A stretch of 64,000 nt of DNA from NCBI RefSeq assembly GCF_004799035.1, contig NZ_MWIO01000014.1:124001-188000 (forward strand). Direction: 5' to 3'. The notes beneath the pieces were generated by a model that saw only the letters and a program-made list of their open reading frames with translations, was not told where the DNA came from and did not search any database. Positions 48,299 through 57,397 of this stretch are shown here, piece after piece. The DNA is from Rhodanobacter lindaniclasticus (GTDB lineage: Bacteria > Pseudomonadota > Gammaproteobacteria > Xanthomonadales > Rhodanobacteraceae). The translations under genes and the position numbers were made by a program. Within the stretch, counting starts at the first letter, position 1. The number at the start of each line of letters is the position of its first letter.

Positions 48299-49080
48299 GC
48301 GCCGCGCTGCCGCGCGTGGCCGTGCTCGGTTACGGCCGCTTCGGTCAGGCCTTCGTCGAACTGCTGCTGCGGGCCGGCCATCCGCTGCAGGTGTTCGACC
48401 CGCATGCGACGGTGCCGGCGGAGCTGGCGGCGCCTTCGCTGGTCGCGGCAACTGCCGACGCCAGCTGGATCGTGCTGGCCATGCCGGTGCCGCAGCTGCG
48501 CGCCGCGCTGCTGGCATTGCGCCCGCTGCTGCACGCCGGGCAGACCGTGTTCGACGTGGGCAGCGTCAAGCTGCATCCCTGCGCGCTGATGGACGAGCTG
48601 CTCGGCACGGACATCCCGCACCTCGGCACGCATCCCCTGTTCGGTCCGATCAGCCTGGCCCGTGGCGACCACCCGCGCCGCGTGGTGCTGTGCCCCGCCG
48701 TGGCGCATCCGCATGCAGCCGCGCGCGCCGGCGACCTGTTCCGGGCGCTGGACTGCGAGGTCATCGTGCAGGAGCCGGCAAGCCACGATCGCGCCATGGC
48801 CAGCACGCACGCGCTGGCGTTCTTCATCGCCAAGGGGCTGATCGACCTGGGCGTGGACGAGGGCATGCCGATGGCACCGCCGTCGTTCCAGGGCCTGCAG
48901 CGTATGCTGGAGGCGGTGCGCGGCGATGCCGGCCATCTGTTCGGCGCGATCCAGCGCGAAAATCCGTATGCCGCCGAAGCGCGCGAAAGCCTGCTGCGGG
49001 AGTTGGAACGTATCCACCGGCAGTTGCTGGTCGATCCGGACGACGGCATGGCGATCGCGGCGCGGCCCGGGTGCGAATGA
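48295..49080 (+). CDS. Prephenate dehydrogenase-like protein (TyrA/arogenate family)
   Basis: A 261-residue NAD(P)-dependent oxidoreductase. The Rossmann motif VLGYGRFGQAF, FDVGSVK and the TyrA-typical GTHPLFGP are present, and ASTHALAFFIAKGL continues the family pattern. It would convert prephenate or arogenate to a tyrosine precursor, or act on a related substrate. It is shorter than fused TyrA proteins and has no ACT domain. The start is a GTG overlapping the decarboxylase stop (GTGA). Confidence 0.85.
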   Translation: MSAALPRVAVLGYGRFGQAFVELLLRAGHPLQVFDPHATVPAELAAPSLVAATADASWIVLAMPVPQLRAALLALRPLLHAGQTVFDVGSVKLHPCALMDELLGTDIPHLGTHPLFGPISLARGDHPRRVVLCPAVAHPHAAARAGDLFRALDCEVIVQEPASHDRAMASTHALAFFIAKGLIDLGVDEGMPMAPPSFQGLQRMLEAVRGDAGHLFGAIQRENPYAAEARESLLRELERIHRQLLVDPDDGMAIAARPGCE

Positions 49081-49214
49081 GGGCGATACGCCCACCTGAC
49101 GGCAGTAACGGTTAATCTGGGCCATCCGTCGATGGACGCCGCGCGGCAGGTTCGGCCCTGCGGCCACGTGCACCGCCGGGTGAGCCATTGAAGGCAGCGA
49201 GGGCGTCGAACGGC

Positions 49215-49949
49215 ATGACATCAGATCTCGATCTTGACGAGCTCAGGCGCAGCTGCGGCTACTGCGCCATCCACGATTTCCGCCTGCCGGCCGGCCTCAG
49301 CGCGGACGACCTGCACACGCTCAACGCCACCGCGCGCGACATGCTGCCGCTCGATCGCGGGCAGACGCTGTTCCCGCAGGGCCGCAAGTTCGGCGCGTTG
49401 TACGTGGTGCGTGCCGGCGCGCTGAAGACCTTCGTGGAAGGTTCCGAAGGCGACGTGCAGATCCTCGGTTTCCACCTGCCCGGCGACATCATGGGCATCG
49501 GCGGCCTCATCAACGAACACTACCCGTGCACCGCCCAGACGCTGGAGCGCTCCAGCGTGTGCGAACTGCGCTACGCGCAGTTGCAGGAGGCCACCGCCAA
49601 CCTGCCGGCGCTGAACCACCAGCTGATGCGGGTGATCAGCGGCGCGCTGGTCGACGAGCAGAGCCACCTGGTGCTGATGGGCAAGCAGCAGGCGCAGCGG
49701 CGGCTGGCATTCTTCATCCGGCGCATGTCCGACCGCTATGCGCGATTGTCACGCGACCCGCTGGCGCTGATCCTGCCGATGTCGCGCGAAGACATCGCCA
49801 ACTATCTGGGGCTGGCGCTGGAGACGGTCAGCCGGCTGTTCGGCAGGATGGAATCGGCCGGCGTCCTGTCGGTGAATCGCAAATCGGTGCGGATCCTGCG
49901 TCGCGACCTGCTCGACGAGCTGTGCGGCGGCGACATCGACATGGCGTAG
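49215..49949 (+). CDS. CRP/FNR family transcription regulator
   Basis: A 244-residue FNR-type regulator: cyclic-nucleotide-like sensor domain (LPLDRGQTLFPQG...GFHLPGDIMGIGGLINEHYPCTAQTLERSSVCELRY) and a C-terminal winged helix MSREDIANYLGLALETVSRLFGRMESAGVL. The recognition helix E-T-V-S-R is like that of E. coli FNR, fitting TTGAT-type boxes. Cysteines at 14, 17 and 116 match three of the four FNR cluster ligands, but the third N-terminal one is absent and an extra Cys105 is present. ATG 49215 was chosen; a TTG at 49188 would add nine residues. It is a good candidate to control the boxes in this window. Confidence 0.93.
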   Translation: MTSDLDLDELRRSCGYCAIHDFRLPAGLSADDLHTLNATARDMLPLDRGQTLFPQGRKFGALYVVRAGALKTFVEGSEGDVQILGFHLPGDIMGIGGLINEHYPCTAQTLERSSVCELRYAQLQEATANLPALNHQLMRVISGALVDEQSHLVLMGKQQAQRRLAFFIRRMSDRYARLSRDPLALILPMSREDIANYLGLALETVSRLFGRMESAGVLSVNRKSVRILRRDLLDELCGGDIDMA

Positions 49950-50005
49950 GCCGTCGGTTCCCGCAGCGTGCCACCGGCCCGGTCACGTCGCTTTCGTGCC
50001 GGGGT

Positions 50006-50047
50006 TTGACCACGGTCAAAACCGCGCGGCGCGATCGGCCAGAGCAT
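50006..50047 (+). promoter_or_regulatory. FNR/Dnr-type promoter of the Usp gene
   Basis: The perfect-arm palindrome TTGAC-CACG-GTCAA lies at 50006-50019, with GAGCAT at 50042-50047 at the common 29.5-bp distance. The ATG at 50046 is part of this -10 and cannot be the start codon of the gene. Confidence 0.75.
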
Positions 50048-50087
50048 GCCAGCGTGCCCGGCCATCGCGGCTGGCGCGGGAGACATC

Positions 50088-50888
50088 GTGCTGGACATCA
50101 TCGTCAACGTCGGCGGGACCTCGGACAACCCGTCGTGGCCGGGCGCGGCGCTGGCGCTGGCCAGGCGCCACGGCGCCTTCGTCACCGGGCTGCAGGTGGT
50201 CGCGGTGTGTCCTTCGCTGATGGCGATACCCGACGTGATCGACGTGCTGGCCGCCGAGGAACAGGCGGCGCTGGCTCGACGCGACTGGTGGCTGCAGCAG
50301 TGCCGAAGCGCGGGCGTCGAGGGCGAATGGGAGGTGATGCGCGGTATCTCCGGGCAGGCGCTGGGCAAGCGCTCGCGACTGGCCGATTTCATGATCGGCG
50401 AACTGAAGGTCAGCGATCCGGATGCCGCGCCCGGTGTCGACGATGTCACGCGCGCGCTGTTCGCCCGCGCCTCGCCGATGCTGCTGATGCCCGACATCGG
50501 CGGCGACACGCTGCAGGCCCGGCGCATCGTCATCGCATGGAACGGCTCCGGCGAAGCCGCGCAGGCGGTGAAGGCTGCGCTGCCGCTGCTGGCGCAGGCG
50601 TCCGTCGTGCGGGTGCTCGATGGCGAGCGTGGCGGCCTGCCCGGCATCAGTCCGCCGCCGCTGCCGCTGCGCGGCTGGTTCGCGCGCCACGGCATCGAGG
50701 CGCAATGGCAGCCGTTCCCGGCCGAACACGACGAAGGCCCCGCGCTGCTGGCCGCCGCCCGGGCGTTCGACGCCGACCTGCTGGTGATGGGCGCCTGGGG
50801 CCGCTCGCGCCTCAGCGAGCTGACCATGGGAGGCGTCACGCGCTGGATGCTCAGGAACGCGAGCCTGCCGCTGTTTCTCGCGCACTGA
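50088..50888 (+). CDS. Universal stress protein family, tandem-domain form (second)
   Basis: A 266-residue two-domain Usp-like protein, similar to the product of 41878. The N-terminal half begins VLDIIVNVGGTSDNPSW; the C-terminal half has RRIVIAWNGSGEAAQAVKAALP and DLLVMGAWGRSRLSELTMGGVTRWMLRNASLPLFL, a nucleotide-binding-like signature. The GTG at 50088 is chosen because GGGAG ends 5 nt before it and the in-frame ATG at 50046 lies in the -10 element. It probably supports anaerobic survival; no enzymatic role is evident. Confidence 0.88.
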   Translation: MLDIIVNVGGTSDNPSWPGAALALARRHGAFVTGLQVVAVCPSLMAIPDVIDVLAAEEQAALARRDWWLQQCRSAGVEGEWEVMRGISGQALGKRSRLADFMIGELKVSDPDAAPGVDDVTRALFARASPMLLMPDIGGDTLQARRIVIAWNGSGEAAQAVKAALPLLAQASVVRVLDGERGGLPGISPPPLPLRGWFARHGIEAQWQPFPAEHDEGPALLAAARAFDADLLVMGAWGRSRLSELTMGGVTRWMLRNASLPLFLAH

Positions 50889-50920
50889 GACCTGCCCGGA
50901 CCACGCGCGGAGAAACCACC

Positions 50921-51040
50921 ATGCAACCGACGCCGATGGTTTGCCCGGACCCGCTTGCGGACCGCACGGGCCTGCCACGCGACTGTTCCGGCCCGGGCGG
51001 GGCGGCTGCAGCCGCCATCGGCTCGCCGCTGTCGCGCTGA
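50921..51040 (+). CDS. Possible small protein of 39 residues
   Basis: A short frame with a good Shine-Dalgarno (GCGGAGA, about 7 nt before the ATG at 50921) lies between the Usp and MgtA-like genes. The product begins MQPTPMVCPDPLADRTG and is rich in Gly, Ala and Pro, with no TM helix. No family is recognised; only the ribosome binding site and position support it. Confidence 0.3.
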   Translation: MQPTPMVCPDPLADRTGLPRDCSGPGGAAAAAIGSPLSR

Positions 51041-51070
51041 CGGTACCGTCGGCGGGTAGGCAGAGGCGAA

Positions 51071-53674
51071 ATGGGCACGCGCCATTCCGATGCACCCGTC
51101 CGCGACGCGACGGCGACTTCCGCACGAACGGCAGCGGCCGGTGCGGCGATGATCCGCGCGGCCACGCTGCCGCTGGACGATCTCTTCCGCTCACTGGGTT
51201 CCGCCGACGGCGGGCTGGACGCGGCCACCGCCGCGGCCAGGCTCGCCACCGCCGGACCGAACCGCATCGACACCGCCGCGCCGAGGCGGCTGTGGTCGGC
51301 CGTCTCGGCGCGCTTCCGCAACCCGCTCGTCCTGGTCCTGCTCGGCGCGGCCACCGTGTCGGCGTTCACCGGCGACGTCGCCAGTTTCGTCGTGATCACC
51401 CTCGTCGTGGCCATGTCGATGGCGCTGGACGTGGCCCAGGAGCATCGCGCGCAGAACGCCGCGGAAAGCCTGCGCAGCCAGGTCTCGCTGTCGGCAAGCG
51501 TGCTGCGCGGGGGCAGCCCGGAGCAGGTCGCCGCCGTCGACCTCGTTCCCGGCGACGTGATCCTCCTCGCTGCGGGCGATCTGGTTCCGGCCGACTGCCG
51601 GTTGATCGGGGCGCGAGACCTCTACGTCGACGATGCCCTGCTCACCGGCGAACCGTATCCGACCGAGAAACGAGCGGACCTGGCCATGCCCATCCCGGCA
51701 CAGGAAGACTTCCCGGGAAATCTCGTCTTCACCGGGAGCTCCGTGGTCAGCGGCACGGCCAGGGCGCTGGTGGTGGCCACCGGACGCGACACCCAGTTGG
51801 GTTCGATTGCCCGATCATTGCAGAAGACGCCGCCACCCACCGTGTTTGCCAGCGGCATCCGTGATTTCGGCATGATGATCGTGCGCCTGACCGTTCTGCT
51901 GGTGCTGTTCGCACTGCTGGTCAACCTGCTGCTCCATCGACCGGCGCTCGAATCGTTCCTGTTCGCGCTGGCGCTCGCCGTCGGTCTCACGCCGGAACTG
52001 CTGCCGATGGTGGTGTCGGTGACGCTCGCCCACGGCGCGCTGCGCATGGCGCGCAAGAACGTGATCGTGAAGCGCCTGACCGCCATCCACGACCTCGGCG
52101 GCATGGACGTGTTGTGCAGCGACAAGACCGGCACGCTCACCGAAGCTCGTATCCGGCTGGTGCGCGAGGTCGACCTGGGCGGAGGGGCAAGCGCCTCGGT
52201 GCTGCGCATGGCGCAGGTCAATGCGGCATTCGAAACCGGCCTCAAGAGTCCGCTGGACGACGCCATCCTCGAAGCCGCCGCATTCGATCCGGCGGCATGG
52301 CGGAAGATCGACGAGGTGCCATTCGACTTCCAGCGCCGCCGGGTCTCGATCCTGGTGGAAAACGATGGCCAGCGCCTGCTCGTGGTCAAGGGCGCACCGG
52401 AAGACGTGCTGCGCCTGACCACGGCGTACGAGCGGCCCGGGCTGCCGTCGGCACCGCTGGACGACGCTTCGCGTGCCATCGCGGCCGGGACTCTCGATGC
52501 CCTCGGCAGCGAAGGCTATCGCGTACTGGGGGTCGCGTGGAAAACCGTCGAACAGGACCGGCAGCATGCCGGGGTCATCGATGAAACCGGCCTGACCCTC
52601 GCCGGCTTCCTCGCCTTCCTCGACCCGCCGAAAACCGGCGCGCGGGAAGCGCTGGTGGCGCTGGCCGGACTGGGCGTCGCCGTGAAAGTCGTCACCGGCG
52701 ACCACGAGCAGGTGACCCGGCACGTCTGCCGCGAGCTCGGCCTCGCGGTGGGCGACACGCTGACCGGCCCGGTGCTCGATTCCCTGGACGATGACGCACT
52801 GGCGGCCCGGCTCGACGCCACCACGCTGTTCTGCCGCATGACGCCCGTGCAGAAGTCCCGCGTCATCCGCGCGCTGCGCCGCAAGGGCCACGTGGTCGGC
52901 TACCTCGGCGACGGCATCAACGATGCGCCGCCGCTGCATGCCGCCGACGTCGGGTTCTCCGTGGATACCGCCGTCGACGTGGCCAGGGAGGCCGCCTGCA
53001 TGATCCTGCTGCGCAAGGACCTCGGCGTGCTGGCGGAAGGCGTCCGCGAAGGCCGCCGCACCTTCGCCAATATCCTCAAGTACATCATGATGGGCACCAG
53101 CTCGAACTTCGGGAACATGTTCTCGATGGCCGGCGGCGTGCTGCTGTTGCCCTACCTGCCGATGCTGCCGATCCAGATCCTGCTCAACAACCTGCTGTAC
53201 GACCTGTCCGAAATGGCCATCCCGCTGGACCGCGTCGACGAGGCGATGGTGGCCCGGCCGCGTCATTGGGATCTGGGCGTCGTGCGCCGATTCATGTTCA
53301 CCTTCGGACCGATCAGCTCCGCGTTCGACTTCATGGTGTTCGGGCTCCTGCTGTGGGTCTTCCAGGCCGACGAAGGGCTTTTCCACACCAGCTGGTTCGT
53401 CGAATCGCTCGCCACCCAGGTGCTGGTGATCTTCATCATCCGGAGCAGAAACCCCTTCCGCGACCACCCGCATCCCCTGCTGGTGGCGGGCGCCCTGTTT
53501 GCCATCGCGGTGGCGGTGGGCCTGCCTTATTCGCCACTCGCCCACTGGCTGGGGTTCGTGCCGCTGCCCGCTCCGGTGTTGGCCGCACTCGCGCTCGTCG
53601 CGACGGCCTATCTGGGTGTGGTCCACCTGGCGAACCGCTGGTTCTTCACGCGCTACCAGCGCGGATCACGCTGA
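51071..53674 (+). CDS. mgtA: Magnesium-transporting-type P-type ATPase (MgtA/MgtB-like)
   Basis: An inner-membrane P3B-type ATPase of 867 residues, expected to import Mg2+. Visible features: LLTGEPYPTEK, the M4 motif TPELLPMVVS typical of MgtA, phosphorylation site DKTGTLTE near residue 351, KGAPEDV, GDGINDAPPLHAADVG, and the characteristic SSNFGNMFSMAGG and LPIQILLNNLLYDLSEMAIPLDRVDE near the C-terminus. AGAGGCG precedes the ATG. It lies 182 bp after the Usp gene; whether it shares that FNR-type promoter is uncertain. Its specificity could differ from Mg2+. Confidence 0.93.
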   Translation: MGTRHSDAPVRDATATSARTAAAGAAMIRAATLPLDDLFRSLGSADGGLDAATAAARLATAGPNRIDTAAPRRLWSAVSARFRNPLVLVLLGAATVSAFTGDVASFVVITLVVAMSMALDVAQEHRAQNAAESLRSQVSLSASVLRGGSPEQVAAVDLVPGDVILLAAGDLVPADCRLIGARDLYVDDALLTGEPYPTEKRADLAMPIPAQEDFPGNLVFTGSSVVSGTARALVVATGRDTQLGSIARSLQKTPPPTVFASGIRDFGMMIVRLTVLLVLFALLVNLLLHRPALESFLFALALAVGLTPELLPMVVSVTLAHGALRMARKNVIVKRLTAIHDLGGMDVLCSDKTGTLTEARIRLVREVDLGGGASASVLRMAQVNAAFETGLKSPLDDAILEAAAFDPAAWRKIDEVPFDFQRRRVSILVENDGQRLLVVKGAPEDVLRLTTAYERPGLPSAPLDDASRAIAAGTLDALGSEGYRVLGVAWKTVEQDRQHAGVIDETGLTLAGFLAFLDPPKTGAREALVALAGLGVAVKVVTGDHEQVTRHVCRELGLAVGDTLTGPVLDSLDDDALAARLDATTLFCRMTPVQKSRVIRALRRKGHVVGYLGDGINDAPPLHAADVGFSVDTAVDVAREAACMILLRKDLGVLAEGVREGRRTFANILKYIMMGTSSNFGNMFSMAGGVLLLPYLPMLPIQILLNNLLYDLSEMAIPLDRVDEAMVARPRHWDLGVVRRFMFTFGPISSAFDFMVFGLLLWVFQADEGLFHTSWFVESLATQVLVIFIIRSRNPFRDHPHPLLVAGALFAIAVAVGLPYSPLAHWLGFVPLPAPVLAALALVATAYLGVVHLANRWFFTRYQRGSR

Positions 53675-53719
53675 GCATGCGTGAAGCTCGACCGAGCCCG
53701 ACGCGAACGATGAGCGTTG

Positions 53720-53761
53720 TTGATCGCCGTCAAATGACCGGCACGGGAAACATTCCAGAAT
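53720..53761 (+). promoter_or_regulatory. FNR/Dnr-type promoter of the phosphoketolase operon
   Basis: TTGAT-CGCC-GTCAA at 53720-53733 is followed by CAGAAT at 53756-53761 at the common 29.5-bp distance. The predicted start near 53768 leaves a leader of about 115 bases before the ATG at 53884, in which nothing else is recognisable. Confidence 0.75.
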
Positions 53762-53883
53762 GAAACAAGCGATACGCCGTCGTCACGCCGGGCAGTCGCA
53801 TGCTCCGGCACTGAACGGGTGTCCCCCACCACCGTAGCCGACGCCGACATCGGGGGATTTGCCCGCCACGGGAGTCACTGCCG

Positions 53884-56277
53884 ATGAAATCCCCCAGCCT
53901 CACCCCCGACCTGCTGCGACGCATGGACGCCTACTGGCGCGCCGCCAACTATCTGGCGGTCGGCCAGCTCTACCTGCGCAGCAACCCGTTGCTGAAGCGC
54001 CCACTGACGCTCGCCGACGTGAAGCCCATGCTGTTGGGGCACTGGGGTACCACGCCGGGACAGAACTTCATCTACGTGCATCTGAACCGGATCATCAGGC
54101 AGCACGACCTCGACATGATCTATGTCTCCGGCCCCGGCCACGGCGGCCCGGCCGTGGTCGGCAACACCTATCTGGAAGGCAGCTACAGCGAGATCTACCC
54201 CGAAATCAGCCAGGACGAGGCGGGGTTGCAGAAACTGTTCCTGCAGTTCTCCTTTCCCGGCGGCATTTCCAGCCATGCCTCGCCGGAATGCCCCGGCTCG
54301 ATCCATGAGGGCGGTGAACTGGGCTATTCGCTGAGCCACGCGTTCGGCGCCGTTTTCGACAACCCCGAACTGGTCGTCGCCTGCGTGGTCGGCGACGGCG
54401 AGGCCGAGACCGGGCCGCTGGCCACCGCCTGGCATTCCAACAAGTTTCTCGACCCGGCCACGGACGGCGCGGTACTGCCGATCCTGCACCTCAACGGTTA
54501 CAAGATCGCGAACCCGACCGTGCTGGCGCGCATCAGCCATGAGGAACTCGAGCAGTTGCTGCGCGGCTACGGCTGGTCGCCATTCTTCGTCGAGGGCAAC
54601 GAACCGGCCGCGATGCATGAAGCGATGGCCAGCGCGCTGGATCAGGCGGTGGAGCAGATCAAGGCGATTCGGCGCGAGGCACGCGAGCACGGCCGGCGCG
54701 AACGACCGCGCTGGCCGATGATCGTGCTGCGCTCGCCCAAGGGCTGGACCGGCCCGCAAGTCGTCGATGGCTTGCCGGTGGAAGGTACCTTTCGCGCGCA
54801 CCAGATACCGATCGCCGTCTCCGCCTCGACTCCTGTCGAACACCTGCGGCAGCTCGAAGCGTGGCTGAAGAGTTACCGGCCCGAGGAACTGTTCGACGCC
54901 GCGGGCCGGCTGCTGCCGGAGCTGGCCGCGCTGGCGCCGGTGGGCCCGCGCCGGATGGGCGCCAATCCCCACGCCAACGGCGGCAGCCTGCTGCGTGAAC
55001 TGCGCGTGCCGGACTTTCGCGATTACGCCTGTACCGTGGCGGAGCCCGGCGTCCGCGGCATCGGCGATACCCGGGTGCTGGCGCCGTTCCTGCGCGACGT
55101 CACCGCGCTCAACCAGAGCCAGCGCAACTTCCGCGTGTTCGGCCCGGACGAGACCATCTCCAACGGACTGGAGGCCGTGTTCGACGTCACCGACCGGCAG
55201 TGGAACGCCGGCACCCAGGCGACCGACCAGCACCTTGCCGCCACTGGCCGGGTACTGGAGATGCTCAGCGAACACCAGTGCGAAGGCTGGCTGGAAGGTT
55301 ATCTGCTGACCGGGCGACACGGTCTGTTCAACTGCTACGAGGCGTTCATCCACATCATCGATTCGATGTTCAACCAGCACGCCAAGTGGCTCAAGGTCAC
55401 CGCATCCCTGCCGTGGCGACGCAAGATCGCCTCGCTGAACTACCTGCTGGCCTCGCATGTGTGGCGGCAGGACCACAACGGCTTCAGCCACCAGGATCCC
55501 GGCTTCATCGATCACGTGGTCAACAAGAAGGCCGGCGTGGTGCGGGTCTACCTGCCACCGGACGCGAACTGCCTGCTGTCGGTGATGGATCACTGCCTGC
55601 GCAGCCTGCATTACGTCAACGTGGTGATCGCCGGCAAGCATCCCGCACCGCAGTGGCTGACCATGGAGCAGGCGGTCAGGCACTGCAGCGAAGGCATCGG
55701 CATCTGGTCGTGGGCCAGCAACGACCAGGAGGTCGATGCGCCGGATCTGGTGATGGCCTGCTGCGGCGACGTGCCGACGCTGGAGACCCTCGCCGCCGTG
55801 TCGATCCTGCGCGAGCATCTGCCCGAGCTGAAGATCCGCGTGGTCAACGTGGTCGACCTGATGCGCCTGCAACCTCGCGCGGAGCACCCGCACGGCCTGG
55901 ACGACACCGACTTCGACGCCCTGTTCACGCGGGACAGGCCGGTGATCTTCGCCTTCCATGCCTACCCGTACCTGATCCACCGGCTCACCTACCGGCGCAC
56001 CAATCACGACAACATCCACGTGCGCGGCTACCGGGAGGAAGGCACCGTCACCACGCCGTTCGACATGACCGTGCTGAACGAACTCGACCGCTTCCACCTG
56101 GTGATCAGCGCGATCGACCGCCTGCCGCAGACCGGCAATCAGGGCACCTACCTGAAGCAGCAGCTGCGCGACAAGCTGGTCGAACACCGCCAGTACATCA
56201 ACCGGCACGGCCAGGACCTGCCCGAAGTGCGCAACTGGACGTGGCAGGGCTCGATCCGGGACCGCAAGCCATCGTGA
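53884..56277 (+). CDS. xfp: Xylulose-5-phosphate/fructose-6-phosphate phosphoketolase
   Basis: A 797-residue thiamine diphosphate enzyme that splits xylulose 5-phosphate (or fructose 6-phosphate) with phosphate into acetyl phosphate plus glyceraldehyde 3-phosphate (or erythrose 4-phosphate). Family signatures are [20 protein letters not shown]..., [31 protein letters not shown], and [13 protein letters not shown] (ThDP/Mg region). Length and N-terminus are standard. GGGAG about 12 nt before the ATG supports the start. It is the first gene of a three-gene fermentation operon under an FNR-type promoter. Confidence 0.97.
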   Translation: MKSPSLTPDLLRRMDAYWRAANYLAVGQLYLRSNPLLKRPLTLADVKPMLLGHWGTTPGQNFIYVHLNRIIRQHDLDMIYVSGPGHGGPAVVGNTYLEGSYSEIYPEISQDEAGLQKLFLQFSFPGGISSHASPECPGSIHEGGELGYSLSHAFGAVFDNPELVVACVVGDGEAETGPLATAWHSNKFLDPATDGAVLPILHLNGYKIANPTVLARISHEELEQLLRGYGWSPFFVEGNEPAAMHEAMASALDQAVEQIKAIRREAREHGRRERPRWPMIVLRSPKGWTGPQVVDGLPVEGTFRAHQIPIAVSASTPVEHLRQLEAWLKSYRPEELFDAAGRLLPELAALAPVGPRRMGANPHANGGSLLRELRVPDFRDYACTVAEPGVRGIGDTRVLAPFLRDVTALNQSQRNFRVFGPDETISNGLEAVFDVTDRQWNAGTQATDQHLAATGRVLEMLSEHQCEGWLEGYLLTGRHGLFNCYEAFIHIIDSMFNQHAKWLKVTASLPWRRKIASLNYLLASHVWRQDHNGFSHQDPGFIDHVVNKKAGVVRVYLPPDANCLLSVMDHCLRSLHYVNVVIAGKHPAPQWLTMEQAVRHCSEGIGIWSWASNDQEVDAPDLVMACCGDVPTLETLAAVSILREHLPELKIRVVNVVDLMRLQPRAEHPHGLDDTDFDALFTRDRPVIFAFHAYPYLIHRLTYRRTNHDNIHVRGYREEGTVTTPFDMTVLNELDRFHLVISAIDRLPQTGNQGTYLKQQLRDKLVEHRQYINRHGQDLPEVRNWTWQGSIRDRKPS

Positions 56278-56412
56278 TCATGCCGGAAGTCCGGCGGCAG
56301 GCCGCCTGATCCGTCGACGACGAGCCCATGCGACACTTGCCGGGCGCGCGCCCGGCGTGCGCACGCAGGAGTGACCCCAGCGGGCGGTCACCGGCACAAC
56401 GAGGAAAACACC

Positions 56413-57384
56413 ATGAGCCGCAGCCAGCCTGCCAGCACCGTTCGCGCGCCATCGGCGCCACCCGTGCTGCGCGGGGTCGAACGCCTGATCGCGCACGTGC
56501 GCTCGATGGAGCCGGTGCGCATGGCGGTGGTCCATCCCTGCGACGCGCTCAGCCTTGCCGGCGCCATCGACGCGCGCGATGCCGGCATCATCCGGCCGGT
56601 GCTGGTCGCCCCGCGCGCCCGGCTGCAGGCCGCTGCTGCGGAAGCGGGGATCGACCTGGACGGCATCCCGTGCATCGACGTGCCGCACAGCCACGCCGCC
56701 GCCGAGGAAGCCGCGGCGATGGCCAGTCGCGGCGAGGTGGATGCGCTGATGAAAGGCAGCCTGCATTCGGACGAGCTGATGGGCGCGATCGTGCCGACCG
56801 CGGCCGGGCTGCGCACCAGGCGGCGCATCACGCACTGCTTCGTGATGGAAACGGCCGCGTATCCGCGCCCGTTCATCATCACCGACGCCGCCATCAACAT
56901 CGCGCCGACGCTGGAGGACAAGGCCGACATCGTGCGCAACGCGATCGACCTCGCCCACGTCCTCGGCGTGGCCGAGCCGAAGGTGGCGATCCTGGCCGCG
57001 GTGGAAACCGTCAACTCGCGCATGCCCTCCACGCTGGACGCGGCGGCGCTATGCAAGATGGCCGACCGCGGCCAGATCACCGGCGGGTTGCTGGACGGGC
57101 CGTTGGCGTTCGACAACGCGGTCTCGCCCGAAGCCGCGCGCGTCAAGGGCATCGTCTCGGCCGTGGCCGGGCAGGCCGACATCCTGGTGGTGCCCGATCT
57201 CGAAAGCGGCAACATGCTGGCCAAGCAGCTGGAATACATGGGCCATGCCGACAGCGCCGGCATCGTGCTGGGCGCGCGCGTGCCGGTGGTGCTCACCAGC
57301 CGCTCCGATTCGCGCCGCTCGCGGCTCGCCTCGTGCGCCATCGCGCTGATGCTGGCGCACCACTACCGCACCAGCCCGCCCTGA
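56413..57384 (+). CDS. pta: Phosphate acetyl/butyryltransferase, short form
   Basis: A 323-residue phosphotransacylase of the short type (Pta C-terminal/Ptb), interconverting acetyl-CoA and acetyl phosphate. ALMKGSLHSDELMGAIV, ITHCFVMET, ITDAAINIAPTLEDKADI and the SGNMLAKQLEYMGHADSAGIVLGARVPVVLTSRSDS active-site end are all present. GAGGAAA precedes the ATG. It sits 135 bp after xfp and 13 bp before ackA, so acetyl phosphate from phosphoketolase can go to acetyl-CoA or to ATP. Confidence 0.92.
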   Translation: MSRSQPASTVRAPSAPPVLRGVERLIAHVRSMEPVRMAVVHPCDALSLAGAIDARDAGIIRPVLVAPRARLQAAAAEAGIDLDGIPCIDVPHSHAAAEEAAAMASRGEVDALMKGSLHSDELMGAIVPTAAGLRTRRRITHCFVMETAAYPRPFIITDAAINIAPTLEDKADIVRNAIDLAHVLGVAEPKVAILAAVETVNSRMPSTLDAAALCKMADRGQITGGLLDGPLAFDNAVSPEAARVKGIVSAVAGQADILVVPDLESGNMLAKQLEYMGHADSAGIVLGARVPVVLTSRSDSRRSRLASCAIALMLAHHYRTSPP

Positions 57385-57397
57385 GCCGACCGTCGCC

